Made by a program: the position numbers and the translations under genes
The notes under the pieces: model-generated
What the model was told of the DNA's origin: nothing
Seen by the model: only the letters and a program-made list of their open reading frames with translations
Database searches by the model: none
Shown: one piece after another, positions 27,113 through 31,771 of the stretch
Position numbering within the stretch: position 1 is the first letter of the stretch
Layout: the number at the start of each line of letters is the position of its first letter
Source: a virus
DNA length: 31,771 bases
IMG/VR virus record: IMGVR_UViG_3300047551_001470
Span: 1-31,771 of that record
Reading direction: 5' to 3' (one strand)

Positions 27113-30100
27113 TGAATCTACTCGCACGAATCAAAGCGGCATTTTCCAACGAGCGATGGATGCGCTCTACGATGACGGTTCTTCGCGGAGAGGAGGCAAA
27201 GAGAGCGCCTTTCTCGCAGACTGCCGCGGTATCTGCGTATCGATCTTGGATCTACGCGGCCGCGAATCTCAACGCAGTCGCCGTCGCATCTCAGCCGCTG
27301 CGCTTGTACGTCAAGAATCGCAGCTCGGGAACGAAGCTGTGGAACACGCGCAAGGCATCTCGTCGCACGAAAGCGTATCTGAGCGGATCGCTCGAGCAGA
27401 TTCCATCTCGATACGCGATGACGAAGGCCGCAGAGTACGGCGATGACTACGAGGTCGTCGAGGATTCACATCCGATCCTCACGCTGCTCTCGAAAGTCAA
27501 CCCGTACCAGAATGGTTTCGACGCGACCGTGCTTCGCGTTCTGTACGGCGAATTGACGGGAAACTCCTACATTCATCCGGTCATCGACGAGAAGCGCGGC
27601 ATTCCCGTGGAACTCTGGACGATGCCGTCGCAGTACGTCGAGATCATTCCAGGACAGCAAGCAGGCGAGCCGTTCGTCAAAGGGTATCGATACGGGGCCA
27701 CGGAAGAGCAGAAGCGCTCGAACACGTTTGAGCCAGACGAAGTCATTCACTTCAAGCGGCCGAATCCCGCGGATATCTACTACGGCATCGGCAAGGTCGA
27801 AGCCGCGTGGGGCGCGACGATGGCGAACGAAGCCGTCCACGAGATGGACACGGCATTCTTCGCGAACAAGGCGCGACCAGATTATCTCCTCGTCGTCAAG
27901 TCTCCGGCACACGATGACGAGATCGAGCGTCTCGAGGTCGCGATCGATGAGAAGCTCCGCGGATCGAAGCGAACTGGCCGCTTCCTCACGACGACGGCGG
28001 ACATCGATCTGAAGCCGCTGTCGTTCCCGCCGAAGGATCTCGCGGGGCGCTCGGAGATCGTCGAAGAGATCGCGGCCGTCTTCGGTGTGCCGGTCTCGAT
28101 GCTCAAGGCGAACGATCCAAACCTCGCAAGCGCGACGGTTGGCTTTGCATCATGGAAGCAAACCACGATTCTTCCTCTTCTTCGCATGGATGAAGAGACG
28201 CTGAATCAGAATCTTCTTCCTCTCTTCGGCATCGAGGAAGATGCGTTCCTCGCGTACGACAACCCCGTATCGGAAGACGAGCGCTTCGCATTCGAGAAGC
28301 TTCGCTCGATGGTCGCTGGCGGAATGATGACCGCGAACGAAGCGCGCATGCGCGAAGGTCTCGAGCCGATCGAAGATCCGATGGCCGACGCGCTGCTCGT
28401 CAACGGACAGCCGCTCGGAGGCCCAGCTCCGATGCCACAAGTCGGCCTTGCAAGTGCCGAGCCAGATGGCCTTGTCGGGCCTCTCGATCAAGCGCCGGAT
28501 CTCGACGATCCGCCACAAGCTACGCAGCAGAACGCAGGCTTGACGTTCGAGCCAATGGACGAGCCGCAACAGAAGGACGCGCTTTCCGACTGCGTCTCCG
28601 AGAAGATTCGCAAGCTTCTCGATGAGGGATACGATCAAGATCAGGCCGTGGCCATCGCGTACTCGATGTGCAGCGAAGGGAAGTCCCTCGAAGATGCTGC
28701 TTCATTCGTGCTCGATGAGTTGATGGAGACTCTTCCGACGGTCACGAAGGCGCTCGGAGACATCGATACACGACCGCCTCAGAGCGTCGCAGACAATGCG
28801 AAGCGAGCGCTTGAGGTTCGCGCACGAAAGCCGGAATCCGAGCGCGGCATGACTGCTGTCGGCATCGCTCGTGCTCGAGATCTCGCGAATCGCGTTGCGC
28901 TTTCCGAGGACACGATCCGACGCATGGTCGCGTACTTCGAGCGCCACGAATCCGACAAGCAAGGCTCGACTTGGGACGAGCAAGGAAAGGGATGGCAGGC
29001 GTGGAACGGCTGGGGCGGTGACGATGGATTCGCGTGGGCGAAGCGGAAGCGCGATGAGTTTGATCGCGAGCGCGAGCGCAACGCCGAGCGAAAGAAGAAG
29101 TCATGCGGATGCGGATGCGGATGTGACAAAACACCATCACTTTCTGAAGATGAAATGTGGGCCAAGGCGCTCGAAGATTGTGAACTCGAAGGGGAAGACA
29201 TCGACTGCAAGAATTGTGGAGTCGGTGCAGAAGGTTTCGAGGAAGGCAACACTTGCGCCGGTGGCGGCGGAGGTGGAGGCGGAGGCAGTAGCGGAAGTTC
29301 CGAATCCGGTGGAGGCGATTCCAAGCCAGCAGCAAAACCCGCAGACAAGCCGAAGAAGCCATCAAAGCCAAAGGAGCCGAAAGCTCCAAAGGCTGGCAAG
29401 CCTCCGAAGGGATCTCCTCCAGCGGAGGGAGTTGCAGCACCGAAGGAGCATGGTGTAAAGCTTCCTTCAAATCCGCGGAAAATGGACATCGACACGACAG
29501 AAAACGCGCTCCGTGGAATGGGCTACCAGATGACATCTTGGAAGCCGACCGTGACTGGAACTACTGTCACGATTCGCGACTCGTCAGGAAAGGAAACGAA
29601 GCTTCCAAGTCACGAAGTCGTCAATCTGATCTATGCGAACAGCAACGATCCAGCAGACAACGCTCGACCCGCGCTCAAGCCTCGAAAGTCTTTGCAGTCT
29701 GACGCAAAGAAGACACTCGTCTCGGATCTGTGGAAGAAGGCCATCGAGGCCGACGAAGTCGAGCCGCGATTCATCCACACGAAGGCAAGCGAGCGAGACG
29801 CGAAGCGCGAGTTCGAGAAGATCACCCAGCAAGAAGAAGAGATCGGATCGAGCGTCTCGAAGATCTTCGATCGGCAAGTCAAAGCCGTGCTCGAGAAGAT
29901 CGAAGGTGCATCGGCTCCGACGCAAGAGTTGGTCACGGAAATCGAAAGCATCCTCGCATCGAAGCGATGGAACAAGCAGCTCATCGATGCGCTTCGACCG
30001 TATCTCGAGGATTCTCTGCTCGCCGGTCTCGACATCGGGCGACAAACGCTTGAGAAACTCTCTGCGCTCCCCGTCACGTTCGAGAAGCGCGGCGACGATC

Positions 30101-30681
30101 TTCGAGCATATGCGCGAAGCGAATCGGTGCGCCTCGCTGATCGAGCCGCAAACTCCGTGAACGGATACACGGCAGTCCGCTTCCGAGAGATCCTCGGCGA
30201 CGGTGTCGCCAACGGTGAAACCGTTCCGCAGCTTGCTGATCGCGTCAAAGAGTGGGCCAAGGCCGAAGGCGACGCGGAGCGCCAGACGAAGCGACGCGCC
30301 TTGACCATCGCTCGAACGGAATCGCAGAGAGCAAGCCGACGCGCTGAAGTCGAAGCATGGAAAGCATCTGGAGTCGTGACCGGAAAGACGTGGCTTCTGG
30401 CTCCAGATCCGTGTGAGTTCTGCGAGGCCGCGTCGGAAGCGTTCTCAAACAACGCAGTCGACATCGACGACTCCTTCTATGAGCAAGGCTCGGAGATCCA
30501 AGGCAAAGATGGAGGGACAATGGTCGCCGATTATGAATCGATCGACGGCCCCCCTTTGCATCCGAATTGCCGATGTTCTCTCATGCCGAAACTCGACGGC
30601 GAATACCAAAGCATTCTCGATGAAGCATTGGCCGAGCAAGAAGCCGAGATGGCGCTGAACCAACCATGGAGCGGAGAATGA
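27112..30681 (+). CDS. Portal protein fused to a MuF-like minor head protein
   Basis: The start is taken at ATG 27112 (TGATG overlap), giving 1189 aa; the longer frame from 27046 lies in TerL. Residues 1 to about 440 form an HK97-type portal (for example FSQTAAVSAYRSWIYAAANLNA, then GVPVSMLKANDPNLASATVG). After a Pro-rich linker come DCVSEKIRKLLDEGYDQDQAVAIAYSMC (about 490-517) and RALEVRARKPESERGMTAVG through MVAYFERHESDKQG (about 564-625), both known accessory segments of phage head proteins. Then a Cys cluster (CGCGCGC, about 664), poly-Gly (about 718-726), and a Lys/Pro stretch. Residues from about 1060 are MuF (TIARTESQRASRRAE, PCEFCEAASEAF, PLHPNCRCSLMP). A portal-MuF fusion of this size is long but open throughout. 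Confidence 0.9.
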   Translation: MNLLARIKAAFSNERWMRSTMTVLRGEEAKRAPFSQTAAVSAYRSWIYAAANLNAVAVASQPLRLYVKNRSSGTKLWNTRKASRRTKAYLSGSLEQIPSRYAMTKAAEYGDDYEVVEDSHPILTLLSKVNPYQNGFDATVLRVLYGELTGNSYIHPVIDEKRGIPVELWTMPSQYVEIIPGQQAGEPFVKGYRYGATEEQKRSNTFEPDEVIHFKRPNPADIYYGIGKVEAAWGATMANEAVHEMDTAFFANKARPDYLLVVKSPAHDDEIERLEVAIDEKLRGSKRTGRFLTTTADIDLKPLSFPPKDLAGRSEIVEEIAAVFGVPVSMLKANDPNLASATVGFASWKQTTILPLLRMDEETLNQNLLPLFGIEEDAFLAYDNPVSEDERFAFEKLRSMVAGGMMTANEARMREGLEPIEDPMADALLVNGQPLGGPAPMPQVGLASAEPDGLVGPLDQAPDLDDPPQATQQNAGLTFEPMDEPQQKDALSDCVSEKIRKLLDEGYDQDQAVAIAYSMCSEGKSLEDAASFVLDELMETLPTVTKALGDIDTRPPQSVADNAKRALEVRARKPESERGMTAVGIARARDLANRVALSEDTIRRMVAYFERHESDKQGSTWDEQGKGWQAWNGWGGDDGFAWAKRKRDEFDRERERNAERKKKSCGCGCGCDKTPSLSEDEMWAKALEDCELEGEDIDCKNCGVGAEGFEEGNTCAGGGGGGGGGSSGSSESGGGDSKPAAKPADKPKKPSKPKEPKAPKAGKPPKGSPPAEGVAAPKEHGVKLPSNPRKMDIDTTENALRGMGYQMTSWKPTVTGTTVTIRDSSGKETKLPSHEVVNLIYANSNDPADNARPALKPRKSLQSDAKKTLVSDLWKKAIEADEVEPRFIHTKASERDAKREFEKITQQEEEIGSSVSKIFDRQVKAVLEKIEGASAPTQELVTEIESILASKRWNKQLIDALRPYLEDSLLAGLDIGRQTLEKLSALPVTFEKRGDDLRAYARSESVRLADRAANSVNGYTAVRFREILGDGVANGETVPQLADRVKEWAKAEGDAERQTKRRALTIARTESQRASRRAEVEAWKASGVVTGKTWLLAPDPCEFCEAASEAFSNNAVDIDDSFYEQGSEIQGKDGGTMVADYESIDGPPLHPNCRCSLMPKLDGEYQSILDEALAEQEAEMALNQPWSGE

Positions 30682-31346
30682 CGATCGAACTCAAGCGCAA
30701 AGCACTCGGAGCGCAACTCTCGCAAACAGCGAAGGGATTCTCTGCTGTCATCACGGCAGAGACGCTCGATCGCGACGGTGAAGTTTTGATTCCGAGCGGC
30801 ATGAACTCCAAGGAGTTTGAGCAGAACCCAACGCTCTTCTGGAATCACGACTACTCAGAGCCAGTCGGCACGACGACGCAACTCAAGCGCCGAGAGCGAG
30901 ACATCCTCGGCGAGTTCGTCTTCGCGAAGCGTCCAGATGGCTACGCAGGTGAGTTCTTCCCCGAGGTCGCCGCGGCGCTCGTGGGGCAAGGCATCGTTCG
31001 CGCCGTGTCTGTTGGATACGTTCCTGAGGACGGCGGTATTCGTCGCGCCACAGATGCAGACCGCAAGAAGTACGGCGATGCTGTCAAGACGATCTACTCG
31101 CGTTGGAAGTTGCTCGAGATCTCGCTTGCACCTTTGCAGGCGAATCCCGAAGCGCTTATCACGGCCGTAAAGAAGGGAATCGTGTCGCCGGCCGGCGCGA
31201 AGCGTTGGTTCGGTATCGAAGCACCGAAGCGCACCGTCGTTTCGATTTCGATTCCTGCGCCCTCATTCGCGCAGAAAGCAAAGCCGATTATTGAAGAGGC
31301 CGTCGCACGCGAGATCGCTCGCGCTCGCGGCTCCATCTATCTCTGA
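30678..31346 (+). CDS. HK97-type prohead protease
   Basis: The start is ATG 30678 (ATGA overlap; ATG 30666 would add 4 residues); 222 aa. The family signature is clear: ETLDRDGEVL (28-37), FWNHDYSEPVG (54-64) with the catalytic His57, VRAVSVGY (107-114) with the catalytic Ser111, and KLLEISLAPLQANPEAL (144-160) with Glu147. It cuts the N-terminal delta domain from the capsid protein encoded 80 bases downstream. The C-terminal 60 residues are less conserved and may target it to the prohead. Confidence 0.93.
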   Translation: MTIELKRKALGAQLSQTAKGFSAVITAETLDRDGEVLIPSGMNSKEFEQNPTLFWNHDYSEPVGTTTQLKRRERDILGEFVFAKRPDGYAGEFFPEVAAALVGQGIVRAVSVGYVPEDGGIRRATDADRKKYGDAVKTIYSRWKLLEISLAPLQANPEALITAVKKGIVSPAGAKRWFGIEAPKRTVVSISIPAPSFAQKAKPIIEEAVAREIARARGSIYL

Positions 31347-31426
31347 AACCGCGGTCGCGCTCACGGCACTTCGCTTGAAACGCTTCCTTACGGGAAAAGA
31401 AGTGGATGTCACACGGAGTTTTTGAA

Positions 31427-31771
31427 ATGAAGACGATGAATCTCGATCAGTTCAAGGCCGCGCTCGATCGCGCCGCCAAGATCAAAGGCGCTGAAGGCGT
31501 CGCGCACCAGAAGAAGTTGATTCTCGAAGGCTACATGGTCACCGATGCAGAAGGCATGATGGTCGACCCTGAGAGCCTCGACGTCGTCATTAAGGCCGCC
31601 GCGCCTGAGACTGACGCGATGAAGGAAGAAGATAAGGAAGAGATGACCAAGAGCATCCGTCGCGAAGTCGCTTCGCGTCTGGATTCGATGCCTCGCGGTC
31701 TCTCGGTCGTTGGCAACGTCGATGAGAAGCCTTGGGAAAAGGTCGCGACCTACTCGAACAAGGTCAAGAGC
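31427..31771 (+). CDS. Major capsid protein, N-terminal part (continues at base 2)
   Basis: This is the true start of the capsid gene. ATG 31427 lies 10 bases after GGAG, and the frame runs through 31619, the ATG equal to base 35. The first 64 residues (MKTMNLDQFKAALDRAAKIK..., then KKLILEGYMVTDAEGMM) are helical and form the delta/scaffold region. Adding 388 residues from the left end gives about 452 aa. The gap 31347-31426 holds no gene; GTGGATGT and ACACGGAG there lie close to the start and resemble CsrA-type GGA sites. Confidence 0.92.
   Translation, partial: MKTMNLDQFKAALDRAAKIKGAEGVAHQKKLILEGYMVTDAEGMMVDPESLDVVIKAAAPETDAMKEEDKEEMTKSIRREVASRLDSMPRGLSVVGNVDEKPWEKVATYSNKVKS
31585..31771. 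repeat. Right copy of the terminal repeat (circular closure)
   Basis: It equals bases 1-187 apart from five third-codon-position changes near its end, all silent in the capsid frame. See the left copy. Joining the ends at this repeat rebuilds one complete genome. Confidence 0.9.

Noticed and set aside
29104-29130. CGG/ATG triplet repeat in the portal-MuF gene as a possible assembly error
   Set aside because: It codes a CGCGCGC cluster, stays in frame, and is followed by further intact accessory sequence and a good MuF domain.
1-31771. CRISPR arrays, tRNA genes, insertion sequences, integrase and attachment sites
   Set aside because: No regularly spaced repeats, no cloverleaf, no transposase or recombinase motif were seen on reading both strands; absence by eye is not proof.

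Overview
This window is one essentially complete tailed-phage genome (Caudoviricetes, siphovirus-like, HK97-type head). It is circularly closed or permuted: bases 1-187 return at 31585-31771, so the unit is about 31,584 bp, and the major capsid gene is split by the ends of the window. Nearly every gene is on the + strand, tightly packed with ATGA, GTGA or TGATG start-stop overlaps. Only one convincing gene is on the - strand (12250-12552). I see no integrase, no repressor/Cro pair, no tRNA and no CRISPR array, so a lytic lifestyle is likelier than a temperate one. A lipoprotein that looks like an outer-membrane spanin, and a CsrA-like protein, suggest a Gram-negative-type host. The host cannot be named from the sequence.

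Layout. Three intrinsic terminators (1680-1719, 13896-13936, 22001-22040) cut the genome into blocks. (i) From 22041 through the right end and on to 1651: small membrane proteins, two 82-aa tandem paralogues, a holin-like protein, a spanin-like pair, an excisionase-like HTH protein, a lectin-like fibre protein, an FkbM-like methyltransferase, TerS, TerL, a giant portal-MuF fusion, the prohead protease, the major capsid protein and a small protein just after it. (ii) 1744-12305: a glycosyltransferase, then head-tail connector, stopper, neck, tail terminator, tail tube, tail assembly chaperone with a complete -1 frameshift signal, a very short tape measure, and tail-tip or fibre proteins including a Cys-rich protein and one with a carbohydrate-binding-like domain. 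(iii) 12250-13874: a reverse-strand gene divergent from a RecT-like annealing protein, plus an HTH protein. (iv) 14137-21989: an early-type operon of many small proteins, with a signal-bearing lysozyme/transglycosylase, a Gp157 homologue, a CsrA-like RNA-binding protein, a winged-helix protein, a PDDEXK resolvase-like nuclease and a calcineurin-like phosphoesterase.

How it works together. Blocks (i) and (ii) build, fill and release the virion. Blocks (iii) and (iv) hold DNA recombination and takeover functions. Post-transcriptional control is a theme. There is a textbook slippery heptamer with a downstream stem in the tail chaperone. Several genes carry a small hairpin just 5' of a GGAGAC ribosome binding site; two of these hairpins show compensatory base changes and one has an ACGGA loop that fits the CsrA recognition motif. 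The phage also encodes a CsrA-like protein. No DNA polymerase, primase or replicative helicase was recognised, so replication probably relies on the host or on an unrecognised initiator.
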